A DNA stretch of 64,000 nucleotides from Streptomyces dengpaensis (GCF_002946835.1 NZ_CP026652.1:2108001-2172000); one strand, 5' to 3'. Counted from the first letter of the stretch, positions 17,866-26,326 are shown. The notes: generated from the sequence alone by a model not told the origin. Numbers and translations: made by a program.

Positions 17866-19062
17866 ATGCGCGTACTCGTGATCTCCACCCCCGTACCGAC
17901 CCACTTCCTGCCGCTCGTCCCGCTGGTCTGGGCGCTGCGCGCGGCGGGGCACGACGTGCTGGTGGCCGGGCAGCCCGATGTGCTCGGTGCCGTGCGGGCC
18001 GCCGGGCTCACCGGAGTGGCCCTGGGAGAGGGCTTCGACGTCGACCGAATGCTGCTGCGGGGGCTTCCCGAGGAGCAGCGGCCGCTGCAGGCCCGACCCC
18101 GGCCGGCCCCCGAACTGGTCGGCGGATACGGCAGGTTGTGGATGGCGCACGCCAAGTCCGTCCTCGGGCACTACACCGGACTCGCCGAGGACTTCGGGCC
18201 GGAACTGATCCTCGCGGACCCGATGGAGTTCTGCTCGCTGCTCCTCGGCGCCCGGCTCGGTGTGCCGGTGGTGCACCACCGGTGGACGGTGGACGCCATC
18301 TCCGGGCCCGCCCGCCGCTCGGTGCGCCCCGGCTTCCAGGAGCTGTGCGCGCGATGGGGCCTTCCTGGGCTGCCGGATCCGACGGTCCTGCTCGACCCGT
18401 GCCCGCCGGCCCTGCGGCTGCCGGACTCCGACCCGGGCACGTCCATCCGGTACGTGCCGTACGGCGGTGGCGGCGAGGTGCCGGGGTGGCTGCGCGCGGA
18501 CCGGGGACCCGGCGCCGGACGGCAGCGGGTGGCCGTCTCGCTGGGCAACACCCTGGCTCTGCACGGTGAGCCGTTCGCCAGGGATCTGCTGCGCGCCCTC
18601 GCCGGGCGGCACGGTACGGAGATCCTCGCGACGGTTCCCGAACGGCACCGGGCCGGGATCGGCGCCGTACCGGAGAACGTACGGCTGATCGATCCGCTGC
18701 CCCTGCATCTGTTCCTCGGCGGCTGCGACGCGATGGTGCACCACGGCGGGGCCGGCACCGCGATGACCGCGACCGCGTTCGGGCTGCCGCAGCTCACCTT
18801 GCCGCAGCTGGCGGACCACTTCCCGCTGGGCGACCGGCTGGCCGCGACCGGCGCGGGCCTCTCCTTCGACAAGGCGGCCGAACAGGACGACCCGCGGCTC
18901 GTCGCCGGTGCCCTGGACGCACTGCTGTCGGACCCGGCGTACCGGGAGGCGGCCCGCCGGCTGGCCGCGGACATGGCCGCGATGCCGTCCCCCGCCGCCG
19001 TGGCAGCCGATCTGGAGCGGCTGTCCGTATCACCTGCCGGGGAGGCGGGCACGCGATGCTGA
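17866..19062 (+). CDS. GT1-family glycosyltransferase 2
   Basis: A 398-residue GT-B glycosyltransferase. It starts MRVLVISTPVPTHFLPLVPL and has the nucleotide-sugar signature MVHHGGAGTAMTATAFGLPQ. GAGAGGA precedes the ATG. The last codons overlap the epimerase gene by 7 bp (19056-19062), so the two are translated as a unit. It is probably one of the two enzymes that extend the sugar chain after the first transfer; its donor is not determinable by eye. Confidence 0.9.
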   Translation: MRVLVISTPVPTHFLPLVPLVWALRAAGHDVLVAGQPDVLGAVRAAGLTGVALGEGFDVDRMLLRGLPEEQRPLQARPRPAPELVGGYGRLWMAHAKSVLGHYTGLAEDFGPELILADPMEFCSLLLGARLGVPVVHHRWTVDAISGPARRSVRPGFQELCARWGLPGLPDPTVLLDPCPPALRLPDSDPGTSIRYVPYGGGGEVPGWLRADRGPGAGRQRVAVSLGNTLALHGEPFARDLLRALAGRHGTEILATVPERHRAGIGAVPENVRLIDPLPLHLFLGGCDAMVHHGGAGTAMTATAFGLPQLTLPQLADHFPLGDRLAATGAGLSFDKAAEQDDPRLVAGALDALLSDPAYREAARRLAADMAAMPSPAAVAADLERLSVSPAGEAGTRC

Positions 19063-19637
19063 TCGAGGACATGGTCGTCCCCGGCGCCTTCGTGATCACG
19101 CCGCGGCAGATCCCGGACGAGCGGGGGACGTTCTACGAGGCGATGCGCGACGACTTGCTGGAGAAGGCCACCGGCGTCGCCTTCCGGCCCCGGCAGATCA
19201 ACTACTCGGTGTCCAAACGCCACACGTTGCGCGGCATTCACAGCGTGAGCATTCCACCCGGGCAGGCGAAGTTCGTCACGTGTGTGCGGGGCGCGTTGCG
19301 CGACATCGTGGTCGATCTGCGGATCGGATCACCGACGTTCCTGCGGCACCAGGTCAATGAACTCGACGCGGAATCGGGCCGTTCGGTCTATGTGCCCGAA
19401 GGCGTCGGCCATGGATTTCTCGCGCTCACCGACGACGCGTGCATCTGCTACGTCGTCTCCAGCACCTATGTGCCGGGAACGCAGATCGACATCAATCCGC
19501 TCGACCCGGAACTCGGTCTGCCGTGGAACTGCCCCGAGATCCCGCTCATTTCCGACAAGGACGCCAAGGCACCGACCGTGGCCGAGGCCGCGGCGGCGGG
19601 CATTCTGCCCCGACTCAGCAAGGCAGGGACACCGTGA
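19056..19637 (+). CDS. dTDP-4-keto-6-deoxyhexose 3,5-epimerase (LanZ1/UrdZ1-like)
   Basis: A 193-residue cupin-fold epimerase of the RmlC family that inverts C-3/C-5 or only C-5 of a 4-keto sugar to open the L-series (L-rhodinose). Visible motifs are FYEAMRDDLL, the catalytic His region SKRHTLRGIHSVSIPPGQ, VDLRIGSPTF and the Tyr-containing VYVPEGVGHGFLAL. Length is normal. Its stop overlaps the GTG of the next GT (GTGA at 19634). Confidence 0.92.
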   Translation: MLIEDMVVPGAFVITPRQIPDERGTFYEAMRDDLLEKATGVAFRPRQINYSVSKRHTLRGIHSVSIPPGQAKFVTCVRGALRDIVVDLRIGSPTFLRHQVNELDAESGRSVYVPEGVGHGFLALTDDACICYVVSSTYVPGTQIDINPLDPELGLPWNCPEIPLISDKDAKAPTVAEAAAAGILPRLSKAGTP

Positions 19638-20767
19638 GGATCCTCTTCGTCGCCGCGGGCAGCCCCGCGACCGTTTTCGCGCTCGCCCCGCTGGCCACCG
19701 CCGCCCGCAATGCCGGGCACCAGGTCGTGATGGCCGCGAACGCCGACATGATGCCGCACATCACCGGCTCCGGCCTGCCCGGTGTTCCGACCACCCACTG
19801 GCCGATCAGGGACTTCATCACGCAGGACCGCGAGGGAAACCCGGAGGCGATTCCCTCCGACCCGGTCGAACAGGCGCTGTTCACCGGCCGCTGGTTCGCC
19901 CGCATGGCGGCCGAGAGCCTGCCGCGCATGCTGGAGTTCGCCCGGTCCTGGCGGCCGGACCTCGTCGTCGGCGGCACCATGTGCTACGTCGCCCCGCTGG
20001 TCGCCGCCCATCTGAGGATCCCGCATGTGCGCCAGGCCTGGGACGCCATCGAGGCCGACGGCATCCATCCGGGCGCCGAGGCAGAACTCGCCCCGGAGCT
20101 CGCGGAGTTGGGCCTGAGCCGGTTGCCTGTCCCCGACCTCTTCGTGGACATCTGCCCGCCCAGTCTGCGCCCCGCGAACGCCGAACCGGCACAGATGATG
20201 CGCTACGTCCCGGCCAACGGGCAGCGGCTCCTGGAACCGTGGATGTACGCGCGCGGCGAGCGCCGCCGGATCTGCGTGACCTCGGGCAGCAGGGTCGCCC
20301 GGGACAGCTACGACAGGAACTTCGAGTTCCTGCGCGGGCTGGCCAAGGAGGTCACCGCGTGGGACGTCGAACTCATCGTCGCCGCCCCGGACGAGGTGGC
20401 CGAAGCCCTCACCGCCGAACTGCCGGGCCTGCGCGCCGGCTGGGTGCCCCTCGACGTCATCGCGCTCACCTGCGACCTGCTGGTCCATCACGCCGGTGGC
20501 GTCAGCACCCTGACCGGCCTGAACGCGGGGGTGCCCCAACTGCTCATCCCCAAGGGGGCCGTCATGGAAGTGCCGGCCCTCCGCGTCGCCGAGCGCGGGG
20601 CGGCGATCACGCTGCTGCCCGGCGAGGACACGGACCAGCGGATCGCCGAATCCTGCGAGGAACTGCTCTCGCGCTCCGGGTACCGCGAGCGGGCGGGCGA
20701 ACTCTCCGCGGAGATCGCCGCGATGCCGCTGCCCTCCGACGTCGTCGCGGCACTGGCACTGCTGTGA
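19634..20767 (+). CDS. GT1-family glycosyltransferase 3, UrdGT2-like (candidate C-glycosyltransferase)
   Basis: A 377-residue GT-B enzyme. Its start (MRILFVAAGSPATVFALAPL), HFITxDREGxPEAIPSDPV-like loop (here FITQDREGNPEAIPSDPV), the Asp in RQAWDAIEADG and LVHHAGGVSTLTGLNAG agree closely with my memory of UrdGT2, the enzyme that attaches D-olivose to the angucycline C-9 by a C-C bond. The homologue LanGT2 makes an O-glycoside, and a short N-terminal loop decides between them. The GTG start overlaps the epimerase stop. It most likely catalyses the first sugar transfer. Confidence 0.93.
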   Translation: MRILFVAAGSPATVFALAPLATAARNAGHQVVMAANADMMPHITGSGLPGVPTTHWPIRDFITQDREGNPEAIPSDPVEQALFTGRWFARMAAESLPRMLEFARSWRPDLVVGGTMCYVAPLVAAHLRIPHVRQAWDAIEADGIHPGAEAELAPELAELGLSRLPVPDLFVDICPPSLRPANAEPAQMMRYVPANGQRLLEPWMYARGERRRICVTSGSRVARDSYDRNFEFLRGLAKEVTAWDVELIVAAPDEVAEALTAELPGLRAGWVPLDVIALTCDLLVHHAGGVSTLTGLNAGVPQLLIPKGAVMEVPALRVAERGAAITLLPGEDTDQRIAESCEELLSRSGYRERAGELSAEIAAMPLPSDVVAALALL

Positions 20768-20848
20768 GCCGCGACGGCACCGCTCTGAGCCGCCGCGGAA
20801 CCGCTGTAAGCCGCCACGGCACCGCTGTAAGCCGCCACGGCACCGCTC
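20756..20848 (+). repeat. 21-bp tandem repeat spanning the GT3 stop codon
   Basis: Four 21-bp units (20756-20776, 20777-20797, 20798-20818, 20819-20839) and part of a fifth follow the pattern G(C/A)ACCGCTGTAAGCCGCCACG. The first includes the real stop of the glycosyltransferase. Because the unit is 7 codons long, each copy places another in-frame stop (TGA, TGA, TAA, TAA). It lies between GT3 and the thymidylyltransferase gene and probably arose by replication slippage. Confidence 0.85.
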
Positions 20849-20912
20849 CGCGTCGCACTGGACCTGCTCCGCATCCCGAAAGGCACGCACACGTGAATCG
20901 AGAGGACCCCTC

Positions 20913-21980
20913 ATGAAGGCGCTTGTGCTGGCAGGCGGTTCCGGTACCCGCCTGCGACCCTTCAGCTATTCGATGCCGAAACAGCTCATCCCGATCGCCA
21001 ATACGCCCGTCCTGGTCCATGTCCTGGACAACATCCGGGACCTGGGCGTGACCGACATCGGCGTCATCGTCGGCAACCGCGGCCCCGACATCGAGGCCGC
21101 GCTCGGCGACGGCTCCCGACACGGAGTGAAACTCACCTATCTCCTTCAGGACGCCCCGCGTGGCCTCGCCCACACCGTCGCCGTCGCCCGGGACTTCCTC
21201 GGGGACGACGACTTCGTCATGTACCTGGGCGACAACGTGCTGCCCGAAGGGGTGGCCGCGACCGCCGAGGCCTTCACCGTCCGGCGCCCGGCCGCGCAGA
21301 TCGTGGTGCACAAGGTGCCCGACCCGCGCCAGTTCGGGGTCGCCGAACTCGGGCCGGACGGCGAGGTGGTGCGCCTGGTGGAGAAGCCGGCCGAGCCGCG
21401 CAGCGACATGGCGCTGGTCGGCGTGTACTTCTTCACCTCCGCCATTCACCGCGCCGTGGACTCGATCAGGCCGAGCGCCCGCGGCGAGCTGGAGATCACC
21501 GACGCCATCCAGTGGCTGCTCGCCTCCGGCGCCGAGGTCCGGGCCACCCAGTACGACGGCTACTGGAAGGACGCCGGGAACGTCGAGGACGTCCTGGACT
21601 GCAACCGCTACCTGCTGGAGCGGCTGGCGCCGGCCGTGGCGGGACATGTCGACGCCGCCAGTGAACTGGTGGGCACCGTCGTCGTCGAGGCGGGCGCCCG
21701 CGTCACACGCTCCCGTATCGAGGGCCCGGCGATCATCGGCGCGGGCGCCGTGGTGGAGGACAGCCACATCGGACCGCACACGTCCATCGGCCGCGGCTGC
21801 CTGGTCAGTGACAGCGGGCTGGAGAACTCCATCGCGCTCGACGAGGCGTCGGTCAGCGGCGTCAGGGGCCTGCGCAGCTCGCTGATCGGGCGCGCGGCCT
21901 CCGTCGGAGCCACCGAGCAGGGCGCCGGCCGGTACCGGCTGGTCGTCGGAGACCACACCCGAGTGGAGGTCACGGTATGA
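20913..21980 (+). CDS. glucose-1-phosphate thymidylyltransferase (long form)
   Basis: A 355-residue first enzyme of the sugar pathway: glucose-1-phosphate plus dTTP to dTDP-glucose. The nucleotide-binding signature is LAGGSGTRLRPFSYSMPKQL near the N-terminus; other motifs are YLGDNVL, EKPAEPRSDMALVGVYFF and YWKDAGNVEDVL. The C-terminal 100 residues are a left-handed beta-helix as in StrD/LanG/UrdG-type enzymes, unlike the shorter RmlA. Its end overlaps the dehydratase start (ATGA, 21977-21980). Confidence 0.95.
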   Translation: MKALVLAGGSGTRLRPFSYSMPKQLIPIANTPVLVHVLDNIRDLGVTDIGVIVGNRGPDIEAALGDGSRHGVKLTYLLQDAPRGLAHTVAVARDFLGDDDFVMYLGDNVLPEGVAATAEAFTVRRPAAQIVVHKVPDPRQFGVAELGPDGEVVRLVEKPAEPRSDMALVGVYFFTSAIHRAVDSIRPSARGELEITDAIQWLLASGAEVRATQYDGYWKDAGNVEDVLDCNRYLLERLAPAVAGHVDAASELVGTVVVEAGARVTRSRIEGPAIIGAGAVVEDSHIGPHTSIGRGCLVSDSGLENSIALDEASVSGVRGLRSSLIGRAASVGATEQGAGRYRLVVGDHTRVEVTV

Positions 21981-22963
21981 GGATCCTCGTCACCGGAGCG
22001 GCCGGGTTCATCGGCTCCCACTTCGTCCGACGCCTGCTGGCCGACGCGTACAGCGGCTGGGAGGGCGCCCAGGTCACCGCCCTGGACAAGCTGACGTACG
22101 CCGGAAACCGCGACAACCTGCCGGGGACGCACGAACGGCTGGTGTTCGTGCGCGGCGACGTCTGCGACCGCGGCCTGATGCGCGAACTGGTCCCCGGCCA
22201 CGACGCGGTGGTGCACTTCGCCGCCGAGACGCACGTCGACCGCTCGCTGGAGGGCGCGGGCGACTTCTTCCGTACGAACGTCCTCGGCACCCAGACGCTG
22301 CTCGACGCCGTGCTCGACAGCGGGGTGGACCGGGTCGTGCACGTGTCCACGGACGAGGTGTACGGCTCCATCACGGAGGGCTCCTGGACCGAGGAGTGGC
22401 CGCTCGCGCCCAATTCGCCGTACGCGGCCTCGAAGGCGGGCTCCGACCTGGTGGCCCGCGCCTACTGGCGCACCCACGGCGTCGACCTGTCGGTCACCCG
22501 CTGCTCCAACAACTACGGGCCCTACCAGCACCCCGAGAAGCTCATCCCGCTGTTCGTCACGAACCTGCTCGAGGGACGCCGGGTGCCGCTGTACGGCGAC
22601 GGCGGCAACGTCCGTGAGTGGCTGCACGTGGACGACCACTGCCGGGGCATCCACCTGGTCCTCAATCAGGGACGGGCCGGTGAGATCTACAACATCGGCG
22701 GCGGCAACGAGCGCACCAACCTCGCCATCACCGAGCAGCTCCTCGAACTGACCTGCTCGGACGCGGCCGCGATCCAGCGGGTCGCCGACCGCAAGGCACA
22801 CGACCTGCGCTACTCGATCGACGAGACCAAGATCCGCGAGGAGCTGGGCTACGCCCCGCTCATCGGATTCGAGCAGGGCCTCGCCGACACGGTCGCCTGG
22901 TACCGGGACAACCCCGACTGGTGGAAGGCCGCCAAGCACGGGACGGACCGGGCCGTTGCCTGA
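21977..22963 (+). CDS. dTDP-glucose 4,6-dehydratase
   Basis: A 328-residue extended SDR that converts dTDP-glucose to dTDP-4-keto-6-deoxyglucose with bound NAD. It has GAAGFIGS (residues 7-14), the catalytic TDE triad at T125-D126-E127, and Y149/K153 in SPYAASK. NNYGPYQHPEKLIPLF is the usual substrate-binding stretch. It is the second sugar gene, coupled to the thymidylyltransferase by ATGA and to the next reductase by an 8-bp overlap. Confidence 0.96.
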   Translation: MRILVTGAAGFIGSHFVRRLLADAYSGWEGAQVTALDKLTYAGNRDNLPGTHERLVFVRGDVCDRGLMRELVPGHDAVVHFAAETHVDRSLEGAGDFFRTNVLGTQTLLDAVLDSGVDRVVHVSTDEVYGSITEGSWTEEWPLAPNSPYAASKAGSDLVARAYWRTHGVDLSVTRCSNNYGPYQHPEKLIPLFVTNLLEGRRVPLYGDGGNVREWLHVDDHCRGIHLVLNQGRAGEIYNIGGGNERTNLAITEQLLELTCSDAAAIQRVADRKAHDLRYSIDETKIREELGYAPLIGFEQGLADTVAWYRDNPDWWKAAKHGTDRAVA

Positions 22964-24107
22964 CCTCGGCGGGTCCGCCTCCTCCCGCACGGTGGTCGTG
23001 CTCGGCGGCACCGGGTTCCTCGGGCGTCACATCGGTGCGGCGTTCGGCGCGCTCGGGGCGCGGGTGCATCTGGTCTCGCCCAGCGCGGGGCCCGGCGCCA
23101 AGCCCGGCGCGGAGCCCGGCATGCAGCCCGGCGCGGAGCCCGGCGCGGAGCCCGGCGCCAAGCCCGGCGCGGAGCCCGGCATGCAGCCCGGCGCGGGATG
23201 CCCCGCCCTCATCCGCCTCGACGTAGTCGCCGCCTCGCCCCGGGAACTCGCCGCACTGCTCGCCAGGGTCGGCGCCGACACCGTCGTCAACGCGGCCGGC
23301 CGGGCCTGGCGGGCCGACGAGGCGCAGATGGCCGCGGCCAACGCCGAGTTGGTCGCGAAGGTCACCGAGGCGCTCGCCGCGCTGCCCCGGGAGCCGGGCG
23401 GACCCCGGCTGATCCACCTGGGCAGCGTCCACGAGTACGGGGCCGGCACTCCCGGCGGCGCCACCCCCGAGGACTGGCCGGCGGCACCGGTCACCCCGTA
23501 CGGACGCACCAAACTCCTCGGCACGCAGGCGGTGTTGCGGGCCGTGCGGGAGCGGAACGTCGAGGGGGTGGTGCTCCGGCTCGCCAACGTGATCGGTGCC
23601 GGAACCCCGGCCGGGAGTCTCTTCGGCGACGTGGCCGCGCACCTGGCCGACGCCGCGCGCGCCGAGGCCGCCGGGGAGCGGGCGGACGCACTACGCCTGC
23701 CGCCGCTGCGCGCGGCCCGCGACCTGGTGGACGTACGGGACGTGGTGGACGCCGTGCTGGCCGCGGCCCGCGTGCCCGCCACGTACGTCAACGGGCGGGT
23801 GATCAACGTGGGCCGGGGCGAGGCAGTGCCCGTCCGGGACGTGATCGACCGGATGGTCGCGCTCAGCGGCCTCGACGTGCCGGTGACCGAGGGGGCCGGC
23901 GTCCCACCGGGCCGCAGCGACGTCGACCGGCAGTGCCTGGACGTCTCCCTGGCCCGGGAGCTGCTCGGCTGGGCACCGAGCCGCCCCCTGGACTCCGCAC
24001 TGCGCGACCTCCTCGCGGCCGCCCTGCCGCCCGTCAAGCCCGCGGGCGCCGAGCCGCCGCTCACCTTCGCGGCCGCCGAGCCGCCCGTCAACGAAAGGAC
24101 AGGATGA
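22956..24107 (+). CDS. NDP-hexose 4-ketoreductase with repetitive insertion
   Basis: A 383-residue extended SDR. The Rossmann start is VVVLGGTGFLGRHIG; the active site is in HLGSVHEYG and PYGRTK; RLANVIGAG and DVRDVVDAV follow the family pattern. It should reduce the 4-keto group of a 2-deoxy or 2,3-dideoxy sugar in the olivose or rhodinose branch (UrdR/UrdZ3-type; which one is unresolved). The start is a TTG (22956) overlapping the dehydratase stop. Residues about 47-83 are a Gly-Ala-Glu-Pro tandem repeat inserted after the second beta-strand, absent from homologues as I know them. Confidence 0.85.
   Translation: MPDLGGSASSRTVVVLGGTGFLGRHIGAAFGALGARVHLVSPSAGPGAKPGAEPGMQPGAEPGAEPGAKPGAEPGMQPGAGCPALIRLDVVAASPRELAALLARVGADTVVNAAGRAWRADEAQMAAANAELVAKVTEALAALPREPGGPRLIHLGSVHEYGAGTPGGATPEDWPAAPVTPYGRTKLLGTQAVLRAVRERNVEGVVLRLANVIGAGTPAGSLFGDVAAHLADAARAEAAGERADALRLPPLRAARDLVDVRDVVDAVLAAARVPATYVNGRVINVGRGEAVPVRDVIDRMVALSGLDVPVTEGAGVPPGRSDVDRQCLDVSLARELLGWAPSRPLDSALRDLLAAALPPVKPAGAEPPLTFAAAEPPVNERTG
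23091..23196 (+). repeat. in-frame 60-bp direct repeat built of 12-bp GAEP-coding units
   Basis: Bases 23091-23150 recur at 23151-23196 without a mismatch over 46 bp. Each copy is made of 12-bp units close to GGCGCGGAGCCC, coding Gly-Ala-(Glu/Lys)-Pro, with GMQP variants. The reading frame of the ketoreductase stays open through it. Confidence 0.9.
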
Positions 24108-25411
24108 TGAGCGACCCCAAGGAACAGGTGCTCGAAGCGGTTCGGGCGTACCACCGAGTGAGCGCCCCGGAGCGGGAGTTCGTGCCCGGCACCACGGAGA
24201 TCTGGCCGTCGGGCGCGGTCCTGGAGGAGGAGGACCGGGTGGCGCTGGTGGAGGCCGCCCTGGAGATGCGGATCGCCGCCGGGCGCAGCCAGCGCAAGTT
24301 CGAGTCGGCGTTCGCGCGGCGGCTGAAGCGGCGCAAGGCTCATCTCACCAACTCGGGCTCGTCGGCAAACCTGCTGGCCGTCTCGGCGCTCACCTCCCCC
24401 GCCCTGGAGGACCGGCGGCTGAAGCCGGGCGACGAGATCGTCACCGTCGCGGCGGGCTTCCCCACCACCGTCAACCCGATCCTGCAGAACGGGCTCATCC
24501 CGGTCTTCGTCGACGTCGACCTCACGACGTACAACGCGACCGCCGACCGGGTCGCCGCGGCCATCGGGCCGAAGACGCGCGCCATCATCATCGCGCACGC
24601 GCTCGGCAACCCCTTCGAGGTCACGGCGATCGCGCAACTCGCCGAGGAGCACGACCTGTTCCTCATCGAGGACAACTGCGACGCGGTGGGCTCGCTCTAC
24701 GACGGGCAGCTCACCGGCACCTTCGGCGACATGACGACGGTCAGCTTCTATCCGGCGCACCACCTCACCATGGGCGAGGGCGGTTGTGTGCTGACCTCGA
24801 ACCTGGCGCTGGCGCGGATCGTGGAGTCGCTGCGCGACTGGGGACGCGACTGCTGGTGCGAGCCGGGCGAGAACGACAAGTGCCTCAAACGGTTCACGTA
24901 CCAGATGGGCACGCTGCCGGCCGGGTACGACCACAAGTACATTTTCTCGCACGTCGGTTACAACCTGAAGGCCACCGACATCCAGGCCGCCCTGGGCCTG
25001 ACCCAGCTCGCCAAGCTGGACGACTTCATCGACGCCCGCAAGCGCAACTGGCGGCGGCTGCGCGAGGGGCTGGACGGCGTTCCGGGACTGCTGCTGCCGG
25101 AGGCGACGCCCCGCTCCGACCCGAGCTGGTTCGGGTTCGTGCTCACCGTGGACCCCGAGGCTCCGTTCGGCCGCGCCGAGCTGGTGGACTTCCTGGAGGA
25201 CCGCAGGATCGGCACGAGGCGGCTGTTCGCCGGCAACCTCACCCGGCACCCCGCCTACATCGGCCGGCCCCATCGTGTCGTCGGCGAGCTGACGAACAGC
25301 GACATCATCACGGAGCACACCTTCTGGATCGGGGTCTACCCGGCGCTCACCGACGAAATGCTGGACTACGTGACCGCGTCGATCAAGGAGTTCGTGGCCG
25401 CGCGCGGCTGA
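24104..25411 (+). CDS. NDP-4-keto-6-deoxyhexose 3-dehydratase (UrdQ/LanQ/E1 type)
   Basis: A 435-residue PMP/PLP and [2Fe-2S] enzyme that removes the C-3 hydroxyl, giving 3-deoxysugars such as rhodinose. The usual PLP Lys is replaced by His in SFYPAHHLTMGEGG (H219/H220), the mark of the dehydrase subgroup. C192, C250, C252 and C260 fit exactly the C-X57-C-X-C-X7-C iron-sulfur motif of E1/SpnQ. The start ATG 24104 (or 24107) overlaps the upstream stop, with AAAGGACAGG before it. No dedicated reductase (E3) gene is in the cluster, so a general ferredoxin or flavodoxin system must serve. Confidence 0.96.
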   Translation: MMSDPKEQVLEAVRAYHRVSAPEREFVPGTTEIWPSGAVLEEEDRVALVEAALEMRIAAGRSQRKFESAFARRLKRRKAHLTNSGSSANLLAVSALTSPALEDRRLKPGDEIVTVAAGFPTTVNPILQNGLIPVFVDVDLTTYNATADRVAAAIGPKTRAIIIAHALGNPFEVTAIAQLAEEHDLFLIEDNCDAVGSLYDGQLTGTFGDMTTVSFYPAHHLTMGEGGCVLTSNLALARIVESLRDWGRDCWCEPGENDKCLKRFTYQMGTLPAGYDHKYIFSHVGYNLKATDIQAALGLTQLAKLDDFIDARKRNWRRLREGLDGVPGLLLPEATPRSDPSWFGFVLTVDPEAPFGRAELVDFLEDRRIGTRRLFAGNLTRHPAYIGRPHRVVGELTNSDIITEHTFWIGVYPALTDEMLDYVTASIKEFVAARG

Positions 25412-25490
25412 GCCCGACGGCCGGCCTCCCGGCGTGGGCGTCTCCCGGAGCCGACGGCCTCCTCCCTCCCAGAGATCAGGACGACGACGT

Positions 25491-26234
25491 ATGGACATTG
25501 TGGGAACCGGGTTCCTGGCGCGGAATCTGCGTCCACTGGCCGGCCGGCATCCGGACACCGTGGCCCTCGCGGCGGGGGTGTCCTGGGCGAGCGGCACCTC
25601 GGACGCGGACTTCGCGCGGGAGGCCGCGCTGCTGCGCGACGTCGCGAAGCACTGCGTGGCCACCGGGCGGCGGCTGCTGTTCTTCTCCACGGCGTCGACG
25701 GGGATGTACGGGCTCGCCGAGGGCCCCGGCAGGGAGGACACCCCGGTGGTCCCCTGCACCCCTTACGGCGCGCACAAAGTGGCGCTCGAAGGGCTGGTGC
25801 GGGAGACGGGCGCCGACCACCTCATCCTGCGGCTGGGGCATCTGGTCGGCCCGAACCAGCCGGAGCATCAGCTGCTGCCCACGCTGGTACGGCAGTTGCG
25901 CGAGGGAGTGGTGCGGGTGCACCGGGGCGCCGCCCGGGACCTGATCGCCGTACGGGACGTCATCACCGTCATCGACCGGCTGCTCGCCACCGGTCTGCGC
26001 TCGGAGACGGTCAACGTGGCGTCCGGTCACGCCGTCCCCGTGGACGAGATCGTCGACCATCTCGCCGCCGGACTGGGGCTCGTGGCACGCCGGGAGTACC
26101 TGGACATCGGCGGCCAGCACGTCATCTCCATCGAGAAGCTGCGCTCCCTGGTGCCCCAGGTGGCCGCGATGGGCTTCGGCCCCGACTACTACCGGCGTGT
26201 CCTGACCGAATTCACCGCGGCCGCGCACGTGTGA
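25491..26234 (+). CDS. NAD-dependent epimerase/dehydratase-type sugar 4-ketoreductase
   Basis: A 247-residue short extended-SDR. It begins MDIVGTGFLARNLRPLAG (GxGFLA dinucleotide fold), followed by LLFFSTASTGMYG and PYGAHKVALEGLV (Tyr-Lys pair), then ILRLGHLVGPNQPEHQLLP. It fits the small UrdZ3/UrdR-type reductases found next to urdQ and urdS. Start ATG 25491 is taken from homology; the frame is open to 25434 but that part is Arg/Ser-rich. With the 22956 reductase it gives the cluster two 4-ketoreductases, one each for the D- and L-sugar branches (inference). Confidence 0.85.
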   Translation: MDIVGTGFLARNLRPLAGRHPDTVALAAGVSWASGTSDADFAREAALLRDVAKHCVATGRRLLFFSTASTGMYGLAEGPGREDTPVVPCTPYGAHKVALEGLVRETGADHLILRLGHLVGPNQPEHQLLPTLVRQLREGVVRVHRGAARDLIAVRDVITVIDRLLATGLRSETVNVASGHAVPVDEIVDHLAAGLGLVARREYLDIGGQHVISIEKLRSLVPQVAAMGFGPDYYRRVLTEFTAAAHV

Positions 26235-26276
26235 CCCGGCCGCCACCGACCCGCGAAAGGCGTTGAAGCACCCGCG

Positions 26277-26326
26277 TTGACTTCCTCCCCCTCGTAAACG
26301 AGGGGGATTCCTACGGCTCGCGCCGT
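26277..26326 (-). mobile_element. orphan right end of an IS200/IS605-type (TnpB) element
   Basis: On the minus strand this segment ends in GAGGAAGTCAA. It carries a hairpin with 9-bp arms (26287-26295/26298-26306, 2-nt loop) and a second hairpin ACGGC-TCGC-GCCGT (26313-26326). The order, spacing and terminal TCAA match the right end of the intact TnpB element at 43987-44058 (shared TTGACTT(C/G)CTCC on the + strand). No TnpB or TnpA coding is present: 26235-26428 holds only this and the ribosome site of the next gene. It is a relic or a stand-alone omega-RNA-like unit. Confidence 0.72.

Noticed and set aside
23027..25759. 910-codon minus-strand frame across the sugar genes
   Set aside because: Ser/Arg/Ala-rich shadow spanning three real + strand genes; it even translates the tandem repeat.
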